From positions 1-36,115 of the IMG/VR virus record IMGVR_UViG_3300044832_000096: a DNA stretch of 36,115 nt; one strand, given 5' to 3'. Position numbers and translations under genes: made by a program. The notes beneath the pieces were generated by a model. It was not told the DNA's origin, did no database searches, and saw nothing but the letters and a program-made list of their open reading frames with translations. This document shows, piece by piece, positions 11,658-18,981 of this stretch. Origin of the DNA: a virus. Within the stretch, counting starts at the first letter, position 1; every line of letters starts with the position of its first letter.

Positions 11658-12215
11658 GGCTTCTCCTTTGGGGATGGTGTCGCCGGGCCCAGGGGCCCGC
11701 TCCACTGTGGTTTCTGCGCTGGCGTAGGACGCGAGCACCGAAGGGGTCATCGACGCGGGGTTCTGGTCGAAGTTGGCCCAGCCGCGGCAGAGCGCCTGGG
11801 CGACCTCGCCCGAGCAGATCTCGGTGCCGTCAAGCACGCGGCCGGGGATCAGCGTCCGTATGACGATCGCCGCGATCGTCAGCCACCCGTAACGCCGCCC
11901 GATGCATGAGCGAGCGAACGCGACAGCCTGCGCCGCGTCGTCGCCTGCCAGGCCGGTGCGCACGATCGCGTACTCGGTCTGCCGGTACTCCGACAGCGGC
12001 GAGCGGACGGTCCCGCGGGTCAGCGCCTCGATGATCGTCGTGGGCGTCTCGATCAGCGCGGCGTGTGACCAGCGCGGATCCCCGCCGGGGCGGATCCGCT
12101 CCCCCAACCGGATCAGCGCCGAGACGAGGCCCTTGCGGTGGCAGAGCAGAAAGTCTCCGGGCCGGGGATCTGAGGCGTCCTGGCCCGGGGGGACCAGCTC
12201 TAGCGTCCAGTTCAC
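11253..12215 (-). CDS. Permuted NlpC/P60-type (YiiX-like) peptidase fused to a holin-like membrane segment
   Basis: A 320-aa protein. The N-terminal domain (residues about 17-150) has RPGDFLLCHRKG, WSHAALIETP (His), then YAIVRTG and EICSGEVAQAL (Cys). This His-before-Cys order is that of circularly permuted papain-fold (YiiX/LRAT-like) enzymes that cleave amide or peptide bonds. Residues about 190-265 are holin-like: IRHYLTLTVLPVLAGAASNW, then ELTQLGVFGISAGLAFLASH, with one or two membrane spans. A Pro/Ala/Val tail follows. The two parts are in one frame, but a strong AAAGGAG 5 nt before TTG 11657 sits exactly at the junction. A separate holin could therefore be made internally. It follows the papain-like gene by 4 bp. 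Confidence 0.72.
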   Translation of the reverse strand: MNWTLELVPPGQDASDPRPGDFLLCHRKGLVSALIRLGERIRPGGDPRWSHAALIETPTTIIEALTRGTVRSPLSEYRQTEYAIVRTGLAGDDAAQAVAFARSCIGRRYGWLTIAAIVIRTLIPGRVLDGTEICSGEVAQALCRGWANFDQNPASMTPSVLASYASAETTVERAPGPGDTIPKGEALPTITQIRHYLTLTVLPVLAGAASNWLVVHLHFLAAFHVSSASVAGELTQLGVFGISAGLAFLASHHVLKGTYVAPLGALLPYAEPLVAQIGHVEPHPPVIVNVHPAPALVAEPVVAGPAGTTTAPPVAPPVSA

Positions 12216-12219
12216 GGCA

Positions 12220-12921
12220 TTATTTGATGGGGACCGTGACGTCGCCTTGCTCCTGCAGCAGCCGGTCCCAGGTGGCGAACTTCATCGCGAAGCGGCCGCC
12301 CAGCCCGAATGACAGCCCCCAGCTGTTCCAGAACCAGACGAGCTCGTTCGCGGCGTCGATCTCGTCGGCGAGGATCTCGTGGCCACCGCGGACCACAGCC
12401 TGGGCCGCGATCGACACGACGCCGCCCGAGTCGGGCGTGTCCATCGAGTCGTACCAGTTCACGCCGGTGATCACGGGGCGCAGCACGAGCGCCTGCAGCG
12501 CACCCTGGGTCCCGAACGCGTGGTCATAGCTTGAGATCAGCCCGAGCGTCACCGCCGCCTTGCAGACCTCCAGGCCCGAGCCGCCCGGATCGTTCGGTGG
12601 CCACGGCGACCCCTCGTTCTGAGTCTCGAGCGAATAGAGCTTCTCCGCGTCTGACTGCACGAGCGGCATCCCCGCGAGCGGCGTGCCGTCGTAGTTGGGC
12701 TCAGAGTTACGTGCACCGCACAACGCCTCCGCGGTGCACGAGCCGACCGACTGGGTCAACGGCAGCCCGTAGGCGGCATGTTTGACGCTGGCGATCGCCT
12801 GCGCCTGCTCGGCCTCGAAGTTGTGCGAGCGCTGGTCCTGGACGATGTGACGGCCCAGGCGCTTGCCCTCGACCTTTACTTCTGCGAGCGGGATGCGGCG
12901 TACGAACGGTGAGTCGATCAA
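12220..12921 (-). CDS. Papain-like (C1) cysteine protease
   Basis: A 233-aa protein from TTG 12921, with AAAGGA upstream. The papain landmarks are in order: the oxyanion Gln57 and nucleophile Cys62 in LTQSVGSCTAEAL, His181 in RGGHEILADEI, and Asn199 in WFWNSWGLSFGLGGRFAM, followed by the terminal strand. All catalytic residues are present. No signal peptide or membrane span is seen. It lies between the DUF1906 lysin and the peptidase-holin, so it may act on cell-wall peptides or surface proteins during lysis; intracellular host targets are also possible. C1-type proteases are uncommon in phage lysis modules. Confidence 0.8.
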   Translation of the reverse strand: MIDSPFVRRIPLAEVKVEGKRLGRHIVQDQRSHNFEAEQAQAIASVKHAAYGLPLTQSVGSCTAEALCGARNSEPNYDGTPLAGMPLVQSDAEKLYSLETQNEGSPWPPNDPGGSGLEVCKAAVTLGLISSYDHAFGTQGALQALVLRPVITGVNWYDSMDTPDSGGVVSIAAQAVVRGGHEILADEIDAANELVWFWNSWGLSFGLGGRFAMKFATWDRLLQEQGDVTVPIK

Positions 12922-12937
12922 CGGGTGTCCTTTGGTC

Positions 12938-13002
12938 GAATGGAAACTGCGACTGGGGAGAGAGGGGCTGGCGCCCAACGGCACGAGTCAGTTGCTGTGG
13001 AA
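12938..13002 (+). repeat. Cassette repeat, copy L9
   Basis: GGAAACTGCGACTGGGGAGA, then GCCCAACGGCACGAGTCAGT and GCTGTGGA. The middle block is missing. Confidence 0.7.
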
Positions 13003-13077
13003 GTGCTGCGCGGCCGGTCCCCTCGCGCAGACGCCCCGACGACCGCGAGGCTCCCCACCCCCTCCCCAGCCGAAGTT
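13003..13077 (-). repeat. Cassette repeat, copy R9 (no gene between L9 and R9)
   Basis: On the minus strand: CGGCTGGGGAGGGGGTGGGG, then GAGGGGACCGGCCGCG. It abuts L9 directly, so this inverted pair is empty. Confidence 0.65.
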
Positions 13078-13078
13078 C

Positions 13079-13123
13079 TCAGAACTCCGTGAGCAGCGCC
13101 TGGATGCGAGCGTTGGGCGTCAT
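13079..13123 (-). CDS. 14-aa ORF, remnant copy of the lysin C-terminus
   Basis: ATG 13123 overlaps the upstream stop (ATGA). The peptide MTPNARIQALLTEF closely matches the last residues of the DUF1906 lysin (ARIQATLKEF). It is probably the stranded original end of the lysin gene after a gene was inserted, not a functional protein. Confidence 0.35.
   Translation of the reverse strand: MTPNARIQALLTEF
13081..13113. repeat. Imperfect 35-bp direct repeat, distal copy
   Basis: The minus strand reads ACGCTCGCATCCAGGCG...GGAGTTCTGA. It matches 13324-13358 at 29 of 35 positions by eye. Confidence 0.7.
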
Positions 13124-13323
13124 GTGCCGTAGCCCTCCAGGGGCAGCACCATGAACCCAAAGTTCGTGACCTCGGGCGGCTTCTGAGCCTGGAGCTTCTC
13201 CCCGGCTGCCTGTGCCGCGTTCCTGTCGGTGAACGCGAAGGCGCGGCAGCCCGTGCCGGTCGCAGCTGTCTCGTAGGTGTAGAGCACGTAGATGTCTGGC
13301 AGCGGGTTTAGTCCCGGGTCCAT
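13120..13323 (-). CDS. Small protein inserted behind the lysin gene, unknown
   Basis: A 67-aa protein (DIYVLYTYETAATGTGCRAF, DRNAAQAAGEKLQAQ, NFGFMVLPLEGYG) with a beta-alpha-beta look. I do not recognise it. Its ATG immediately follows the lysin's TGA, and its own stop overlaps the 14-aa ORF. It sits between two imperfect copies of the lysin 3' end. Confidence 0.62.
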   Translation of the reverse strand: MDPGLNPLPDIYVLYTYETAATGTGCRAFAFTDRNAAQAAGEKLQAQKPPEVTNFGFMVLPLEGYGT

Positions 13324-13358
13324 TCAGAACTCCTTGAGCGTGGCTTGGATGCGAGCGC
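13324..13358. repeat. Imperfect 35-bp direct repeat, copy at the true lysin end
   Basis: It encodes ARIQATLKEF and the stop of the DUF1906 lysin. It is the counterpart of the copy ending at 13079. Confidence 0.7.
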
Positions 13359-14493
13359 CGAAGTAGTCCTCGCGCTGGCGGAGCGCACGACACGGCTTGC
13401 TGTTTGACGGCAGGCCGAACCCGGCGATGCCCTCGCAGTTCCTCGCTATGTATGCACGATCGGTGCTGGCGCCCGCACGCGACCAGACGGCGACCTCGGC
13501 CCGCACGATCTGGCAGACCGGCGCGTTGCGTTGCGCGTGCTTGCCGAAGCAGACGGGCGCGTTGGGCCGGTCGAGGAGACGCTGGAAGTGAACGACACGC
13601 CACGCGGACTGGCCGCAGCCGGCCGGGCCGAGGACCGGGAGCACGCAGTGCCGGTGACGGTAGGCGCGCAGCGAGGAGTCCCGGGCATGACGCCAGCCGG
13701 CGAGCTGCCTCGGCGTCGGGCCCGGCGGCGGTGCAGGCACGTAGGGCCACTGGCCGAAGTTCGCGGCGATCGCCCGGTCGTTGTCGAACGAGCTGCCGTT
13801 CAGGTACTGCTCAAGCGGGGCGATCGACGCCGGCAGCCACAGCCCGCCCGACCACGCGTAGGTCTGGAAGTTCAGGTGCCCGACGACGCCGTGCTGGTAG
13901 AGGTACAGGACCTGGTAGTAGCCGCCGTAGGCGTCATCGCGGACGCCGAGCACGTGGTGCACGCCCTGGAAGTAGGCGAGGATCGACGGGCCCGAGCAGT
14001 CACAGTCAACGGCGAACCCGATCGCGTCGCGCACGTTGCCGTCAGCCGCCGCTTGACGCGAGGCCTCGATCGCGTCAGAGACCCCGGCCGAGTATCCCTG
14101 CGTGGCGCGCGTGGCCGTTGTCTCCCAGCCGCCGACGGTCGCGATCCCGCACGCGTGGAACTGGTCGACGAGCGAGCGCGTCCAGTTCTTGCCGGAGCTG
14201 TCATAGCTCCAGTAGGACCAGGCGAAGTGAGCGCCGATCGCTCGCATCTCCGAGCACGAGCGCGGTCCGCCCCAGGCGAAGTCGACGCCGTAGACGCTCT
14301 GCACCCCGCGCGGGAGAGCGAGCCGCGGCACCGGCAGCTGCGCCAGCGCGCACTGCATCGCGTAGTCCTTCGCGTCGCACTGATGGCCGACGACGGTGGG
14401 TGCCGGCGAGAGACGGACGGTGTGGGTCGCTCCGCCGCCGCAGCCGGCGAGCAGAACTACGGCCAGGAGGGGGAGGGGCAGCAGGCGTCTCAT
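13324..14493 (-). CDS. Lipoprotein endolysin with DUF1906 (Rv2525c-like) glycoside-hydrolase domain
   Basis: A 389-aa protein. It starts MRRLLPLPLLAVVLLAGCGG, a lipoprotein signal with an LAGC lipobox. Residues about 65-260 are a DUF1906-like TIM-barrel: VYGVDFAWGGP, AHFAWSYWSYDSSGKNWT, ACGIATVGGWE, AIGFAVDCDCSGPSILAYF, NFQTYAWSGGLWL. Asp and Glu/Asp residues at strand ends are expected to act on peptidoglycan. The C-terminal 120 residues are Cys/Arg-rich and may bind the wall. A lipoprotein signal on a phage lysin is unusual and suggests Sec export with membrane tethering. AAGGAG precedes the ATG. Confidence 0.78.
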   Translation of the reverse strand: MRRLLPLPLLAVVLLAGCGGGATHTVRLSPAPTVVGHQCDAKDYAMQCALAQLPVPRLALPRGVQSVYGVDFAWGGPRSCSEMRAIGAHFAWSYWSYDSSGKNWTRSLVDQFHACGIATVGGWETTATRATQGYSAGVSDAIEASRQAAADGNVRDAIGFAVDCDCSGPSILAYFQGVHHVLGVRDDAYGGYYQVLYLYQHGVVGHLNFQTYAWSGGLWLPASIAPLEQYLNGSSFDNDRAIAANFGQWPYVPAPPPGPTPRQLAGWRHARDSSLRAYRHRHCVLPVLGPAGCGQSAWRVVHFQRLLDRPNAPVCFGKHAQRNAPVCQIVRAEVAVWSRAGASTDRAYIARNCEGIAGFGLPSNSKPCRALRQREDYFGARIQATLKEF

Positions 14494-14509
14494 TGGGGTG
14501 CTCTCCTTG

Positions 14510-14596
14510 TTAGATGACGTGTGCGAGCTTCAGGACGACGCCCAGCAGCGCCACGACGAGGCACGCAATCAGGAGGGTGCGTTCGGGCTCAACCAT
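14510..14596 (-). CDS. 28-aa membrane peptide
   Basis: MVEPERTLLIACLVVALLGV is followed by VLKLAHVI: a short acidic start and one hydrophobic span. It lies between the collagen-like gene and the lysin, so a small holin or antiholin role is possible. It is too short to be sure it is translated. Confidence 0.5.
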   Translation of the reverse strand: MVEPERTLLIACLVVALLGVVLKLAHVI

Positions 14597-14606
14597 TCGG
14601 GGCGCC

Positions 14607-15158
14607 TTACTGACAGGTCCAGCTAGTTGAGGGCGGAACTGGCGGGACGGGAGTGCAGGGCGGGCCCTGCTGTCCTGTAGCGCCCGCGTCACCCTTGGGC
14701 CCGGTATCTCCCTTGGGTCCCTGAGGGCCCGCGGGACCAGCCGCGCCGTCCTTGCCTGCGGGGCCGGTGTCGCCCTTCGGGCCTTGAGCGCCGGGCGGCC
14801 CTTGCGGTCCGGTGAATCCGAGGGGTCCTGCCGCACCGATGGCTCCCATCGGACCGGACGCACCGACGGCACCATTGGTGCCACCTGACCCACGTGAGCC
14901 CTGCGCACCAGTCGCTCCCTGTGGACCGCCCTGCCCCGAAGGGCCGACCGAGCCGATGCCGCCCGCCACTCCCTTGGCGCCGTTGACGCCGTTCTTGCCC
15001 GGCACGTTCGGCAGCCCTTGCTTGCCCTGCAGGAACTTGAGGACGTTCGCCGCGTCGCGCTGCTGGTTGCCGATGTCAACAACAACGACGATCGCTAGGG
15101 TCGCGACGGCCGCGATCAGCCCCACGAGTACCCAGTCGCGGACGCGAGCCCTGGTCAT
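14607..15158 (-). CDS. Membrane-anchored collagen-like protein
   Basis: A 183-aa protein from ATG 15158 (ATGA overlap with the upstream stop). RDWVLVGLIAAVATLAIVVV is a membrane anchor near the N-terminus. From about residue 45 to 165 it is Gly-X-Y collagen repeat (GPQGPPGAQGPKGDTGPAG and similar), then a Pro-rich end with two Cys (PPCTPVPPVPPSTSWTC). Collagen-like tracts are common in phage fibres, but with an N-terminal anchor and a place in the lysis module this may act on the host surface or trimerise a membrane complex. Confidence 0.78.
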   Translation of the reverse strand: MTRARVRDWVLVGLIAAVATLAIVVVVDIGNQQRDAANVLKFLQGKQGLPNVPGKNGVNGAKGVAGGIGSVGPSGQGGPQGATGAQGSRGSGGTNGAVGASGPMGAIGAAGPLGFTGPQGPPGAQGPKGDTGPAGKDGAAGPAGPQGPKGDTGPKGDAGATGQQGPPCTPVPPVPPSTSWTCQ

Positions 15159-15544
15159 CCGTGCCCCAGTGCCTGGATGATCGAGACGACCAGCGCCGCG
15201 GACGCAAGCAGCACCATCGCGAGAATGCCCGCTGACTGCAGTCGCGTGAAACGGCGCGCGCTGGACAGGGCGGTGCCCTTCTCCTCGTCCGCCAGGTCCT
15301 TGGCGATGTCGCGCAGCTGCTGCTTGATCTCTCTCAACTCGGTCACCGTTTCTGCTTGCGATCCGTTGATCTCGCCGAGATGGGTCCATGCTCCTGTCAG
15401 CGATGTGTCCATGCGGTCGAGGCGCTCGGCGAGCTTGGTCGCCGCGACCCCTCGCTCATACGCGCCCTTCTCGATGTCCTTGGTGCGCTGCTCCGCGAGC
15501 CGCTGCGCCTCGGACTCCTGGCTGGCGAACTCGTGGTCGCTCAT
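15155..15544 (-). CDS. XhlA-like coiled-coil membrane protein
   Basis: A 129-aa protein: a long charged helix (ESEAQRLAEQRTKDIEKGAY, TVTELREIKQQLRDIAKDL) and one C-terminal membrane span (LQSAGILAMVLLASAALVVS). The layout matches small haemolysin XhlA-type proteins found next to holins and lysins. It probably assists lysis at the membrane. Confidence 0.6.
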   Translation of the reverse strand: MSDHEFASQESEAQRLAEQRTKDIEKGAYERGVAATKLAERLDRMDTSLTGAWTHLGEINGSQAETVTELREIKQQLRDIAKDLADEEKGTALSSARRFTRLQSAGILAMVLLASAALVVSIIQALGHG

Positions 15545-15672
15545 CGGCCATGCTGATCGGGCATCGAGGGAGGGGTCCTTTTCAAGAGCGGGTGATCCTG
15601 TCTTTGGGCGGAGCGCACTCCTCCAAAGCGCCGTTTGCGTTCTGAGGCCAAGCGCGCTAGGTTCGGTGGACT

Positions 15673-16002
15673 GTGCGCAAGCTGCTCACTCTCCCGGTCG
15701 CGCTCGCGGTGCTCACGGCATCGGCGCTCGCCGCGTCCCGGCCGCTCACCGTCAAGCAGGCCAGGCGGGCCACGATGGCCTACATCTCAGATCGCCACAC
15801 CCGCGATCGTCACGTCGGGCGTTGCCAGCGTTTCTCGCGCACCTGGGTCCGCTGCGACGCGCACTGGCTCGACGACAGCTCGTTCGAGGTCAACGGGAGC
15901 CAGGGGTGGGTGCGCTACGACGGGGCGATCGACGTGCAGCGCCGAGCCCGCGGGACCTACTGCTCGGCGGACCCGAGCGCGTATCCCTGGCAGCGCTGCT
16001 GA
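15673..16002 (+). CDS. Secreted small Cys-containing protein (moron)
   Basis: A 109-aa protein from GTG. The N-terminus RKLLTLPVALAVLTASALAA is a typical Sec signal peptide with an ALA cleavage site. The mature part contains Cys residues (GRCQRFSRTWVRCDAHW, TYCSADPSAYPWQRC) that could form two disulfides. It is on the plus strand between minus-strand tail and lysis genes and ends against the fibre gene's stop. The family is not recognised; an envelope or lysogenic-conversion role is plausible. Confidence 0.68.
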   Translation: MRKLLTLPVALAVLTASALAASRPLTVKQARRATMAYISDRHTRDRHVGRCQRFSRTWVRCDAHWLDDSSFEVNGSQGWVRYDGAIDVQRRARGTYCSADPSAYPWQRC

Positions 16003-17070
16003 TCAGCTCGGCCTGCCGACCTTCGCGTACAGGCGCCGGTTGGAGACGGTCACTGTTCCCGAGGACGCCTTGAACTGAACGCTGATCGTGTAGGTGCCAG
16101 CGGCGGCGAAGATAACGCAAGGCGCCCCCCCAAGGGCGGTAGTTACACCAGTTAGGAGGGTCGCGCCGATCAGCTGCCCGGTGGTTACGTCACCCGTATA
16201 CGCAGCAGCGCCACCGCCACCAACCAAGCCTGCGCCGCCCTGAGTGGCAAGCGGCGTATTGGAATTTGCGAAACCCGACCCGCTAGCCTCTTGTACAGTG
16301 GGCGCAGCGGGACTCGTACCGTTATTGGCCTTGAGTTGGTTGCCGTTGAGGAAGATCGCGGCCCTGCTTGCACCAGCCCCCACCGACTCCTGCCAGGTCG
16401 CCTGGTAGGCCACTACGAACACCCCATCAGAGGGCAGCACTAGGTTCGGGACCTGATCTGGGTGGCCCATCAGCCCGTAGCTCGTGCCGGTGTAGGTGTC
16501 GGACCCGGAGATGATCGACGCGCCACCGCCCAGCCCAGCGCTCATCACCCCCACCACGTTCGCAATGTTCGCGGTGACGATCGACGTTGCCGCAGCGGGC
16601 ACCAGCACGTAGGCCAATACCAGCGAGGAGGCGGGGACGGTGCCTGCTCCGTCCGCTGCGGCTGCGGCGGCCGTCGTCGGCGGCACTGTGACCCCGGTAG
16701 TCGGAGTGCCGATCACGACGGCGGGAGCGAACGACTTGGTCACCCCTGCGTAGGCGGCGTCCTGCGCCTGGGCGATGATCGTGTCGACCCGCGGCTTCGA
16801 GGGATCCGCCGCCGAGATCGCGAGCGTGACCGCCGCCCCGTTGCGCGAGTAGTACGGGCCCTGCGACGGGGTGGACGTGCCCGGCACCCAGATCTGCCCG
16901 GCCGAGATCTGGATCGACATGTTCGGGACCGTTTGCTGCGCGACGGTCAGATCGCCGGGGGTGACGACCCCGCCCGCCGGGTTCAGCAATGAGCCGAGTG
17001 CGCGGCGGATCACCTCGCCGTCGAGCGGCGTGGTGGCGTCCATCACGAACGGAGGGTTGTCAAACGCCAA
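16003..17070 (-). CDS. Tail fibre / minor tail protein
   Basis: A 355-aa protein from TTG 17070, with AAAGGAG 5 nt upstream. The N-terminal half is typical of actinophage minor tail proteins: GEVIRRALGSLLNPAGGVV, MSIQISAGQIWVPG, SKPRVDTIIAQAQD. The C-terminal half is Gly/Ala-rich beta structure (GGGASIISGSDTY, AAAGTYTISVQFKASSG). It probably forms part of the receptor-binding tip. Confidence 0.75.
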   Translation of the reverse strand: MAFDNPPFVMDATTPLDGEVIRRALGSLLNPAGGVVTPGDLTVAQQTVPNMSIQISAGQIWVPGTSTPSQGPYYSRNGAAVTLAISAADPSKPRVDTIIAQAQDAAYAGVTKSFAPAVVIGTPTTGVTVPPTTAAAAAADGAGTVPASSLVLAYVLVPAAATSIVTANIANVVGVMSAGLGGGASIISGSDTYTGTSYGLMGHPDQVPNLVLPSDGVFVVAYQATWQESVGAGASRAAIFLNGNQLKANNGTSPAAPTVQEASGSGFANSNTPLATQGGAGLVGGGGAAAYTGDVTTGQLIGATLLTGVTTALGGAPCVIFAAAGTYTISVQFKASSGTVTVSNRRLYAKVGRPS

Positions 17071-17092
17071 GGTGGCTCCTTTGGATCGGTAA

Positions 17093-17184
17093 AAGGCGCT
17101 GGGGAGAGAGGGGCGTGGGCGGGTGGGTTTGTCAGGTCCCCGGCCCGGGTGCTCAAGCGCGAACGGCGAGGATCAGTGCTGTGG
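17093..17184 (+). repeat. Cassette repeat, copy L10
   Basis: GGCGCTGGGGAGAGAGGGGC, GGTCCCCGGCCCGGG, then GAACGGCGAGGATCAGTGCT and GTGGA. R10 follows without a gene between. Confidence 0.78.
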
Positions 17185-17297
17185 ATTTCCTCAGCCTCAC
17201 CTTGCTTTGACGGCGCTCGCGCTCGGGCGCCGCGGGTCCACGCAAGCTCGCGGCCGCGCACCGCAGCCTCGCCGCTTCACCTCTCTAAAAGCTCAGT
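17185..17297 (-). repeat. Cassette repeat, copy R10 (empty pair with L10)
   Basis: On the minus strand it ends in CAAGGTGAGGCTGAGGAAA, joined directly to TCCACAGCACTGATCC of L10. Its outer end reads ACTGAGCTTTTAGAGAGG. It is an empty cassette junction. Confidence 0.75.
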
Positions 17298-17772
17298 TGC
17301 CCTGCCTGAACGGGGCGACGTTCGCGAAGCTCAGGAGCGTCAACGTTGCCGGGGTCGCGATCGTGGGGGCGATCGCTCCGCCCAGAACGATCGCGCCAGA
17401 GGCGTTTATCCCGCACCTCGCGATGAAGTCCCCCGCGGTCGCATCCGTCCCGCGACAGATCACGTTGACAAGGCTGTCCGGTCGAGCACCGGGGGGCAAT
17501 GTTGCGACCGTCTCGTTTGGAACCCACGCGCTGCTCTTCTTGATAGCGCCCTGCAGGTGGATCATTCCGAACGGATCACGGAGCCACGTCCCCAGTTCGT
17601 GCCCGCCCACCCCTCCCCCGTCATAGTCCGAATAGCCGCTCGCGTAGGCGAGCGGAACATAGCCCGAGCCCGAGCGCATCCATGTCTCCAGGTTCGTGAC
17701 CCGCCCGATCAGCGCCTGGATCTGTGACCAGAACGCCTGCACCCCATGCTGCGGATTGGTGGTGCCGGGCAT
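17293..17772 (-). CDS. Tail tip/fibre protein
   Basis: A 159-aa protein. The N-terminal helix FWSQIQALIGRVTNLETWMR looks like a trimerising coiled coil. It is followed by a Gly-rich turn region (GYSDYDGGGVGGHELGTWL) and a beta-rich C-terminus (GMIHLQGAIKKSSAWVPN, FIARCGINASGAIVLGG). It is probably a short fibre or receptor-binding head. Confidence 0.65.
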   Translation of the reverse strand: MPGTTNPQHGVQAFWSQIQALIGRVTNLETWMRSGSGYVPLAYASGYSDYDGGGVGGHELGTWLRDPFGMIHLQGAIKKSSAWVPNETVATLPPGARPDSLVNVICRGTDATAGDFIARCGINASGAIVLGGAIAPTIATPATLTLLSFANVAPFRQGN

Positions 17773-18981
17773 CTACAAGGGCGGCTGGGGAGGAGGAATA
17801 GTCGCGAGCGGCGGCACCCCGGCGGTGATCGTGACCGTCGAGAGCCCCTTGTCGGCCACGTTGCACTGCCATGCGTTCATGCGCCACTCGAACTGGCAGC
17901 CGTCCGGGAACCTGGGGTCGGTGTTCTCCCCGCCCCCGGCGACCGGGTCGACGCGGAAGATGAAGTCGTCGCCGCGATCGAACGTGCCGAACGCCAGCGG
18001 CGCGGAGGGCGGCACCCGCCCGCTCGCGTCAGGCAATGTGACCGGCACGGTGAACGTCGGCGAGATCACCGGATAGCAGTAGAGGCCGAGATCCCCGAGC
18101 GTGATGTTCGAGAGCGTGCCCTCGTCCGATACCTGGGAGCGCGCGGTCGTCTGCTCCAATAGCGGATAGCCCGGCAGCGCGACGGCAGCGGTCGCAGGCG
18201 TCAGGCCGGCGGTGCCGCCCCCGGTCTCCGTGATCGAGATGGCCTGCTGCTTGCCGTCGACCGGATAGGTGAACGTGCAGTCCTTCGCGAGCAGCACCAG
18301 CTGCGAGTCCTCCGCGCGCCGGCCCTTGCGGGGATACCAGAAGTTCAGCGTGATCCCGGGGGTGCGGGTGCCGGGCAGGTACGCGACGTCGAAGCTGTAG
18401 TCGAACCCGAGCGTGTACCCCATCTGCGAGAGGATCGACAGGATCGAGTCGATCGTCTGCAGCGCGGTGCCCGGGTAGGACGGCGCGATCTTCGGCCCGC
18501 CCTCCCCCCCCGCCGGGTTCAAGGTGAGCGTGATCCCACCCATGATCGTGCCCTTCGCGAGCGCGTCGGTGCAGACCGTCTGCGCGATCACCATCGGGTC
18601 CGCGCCCGCGGCCCACGTGGCGGTGTAATCCGCGGCCTGCAGGCGGCGGTGGAAGTAGGAGCCGAACTCCTCCGCGCCGACCTTCAGCAGCTTCAGCGGG
18701 TCCGCGGAGTCGTAGTTGGAGCTCCACAGGATCCCGCCCCAGATCAGGGTGCCGGCGAAGTCGACGAACAGCGCCGTGTTCGCGGTCTGCGTCGCCCGCG
18801 CATAGTTGTATCTCGGCGTGTGTGTCGCCGGGTCGATCATCGAGGCGAGCGGCAGCGCCCCCTGCCACGAGCCGGGCTGATTCAAGGGCGCGCCGAACCC
18901 AACCCCGACGTAGGGCAGAGTGTCGATCGCCGTGCCGGCAACCAGATCCCATGCCGGATAGGTGAACGGATTACCGGTCAT
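17773..18981 (-). CDS. Minor tail protein (Gp37-like tail tip)
   Basis: A 402-aa protein of the type found after the distal tail gene in actinophages (ReqiPepy6 Gp37-like). Recognisable stretches are NTALFVDFAGTLIWGGILW, EFGSYFHRRLQAADYTATWA and ITLNFWYPRKGRR. It is likely to be a baseplate hub component. Its start overlaps the stop of the distal tail gene. Confidence 0.65.
   Translation of the reverse strand: MTGNPFTYPAWDLVAGTAIDTLPYVGVGFGAPLNQPGSWQGALPLASMIDPATHTPRYNYARATQTANTALFVDFAGTLIWGGILWSSNYDSADPLKLLKVGAEEFGSYFHRRLQAADYTATWAAGADPMVIAQTVCTDALAKGTIMGGITLTLNPAGGEGGPKIAPSYPGTALQTIDSILSILSQMGYTLGFDYSFDVAYLPGTRTPGITLNFWYPRKGRRAEDSQLVLLAKDCTFTYPVDGKQQAISITETGGGTAGLTPATAAVALPGYPLLEQTTARSQVSDEGTLSNITLGDLGLYCYPVISPTFTVPVTLPDASGRVPPSAPLAFGTFDRGDDFIFRVDPVAGGGENTDPRFPDGCQFEWRMNAWQCNVADKGLSTVTITAGVPPLATIPPPQPPL

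Noticed and set aside
13404-14517. Two long plus-strand frames over the lysin gene
   Set aside because: The minus-strand lysin has a signal peptide and a family match; the plus frames are Arg- or Val/Arg-rich shadows.
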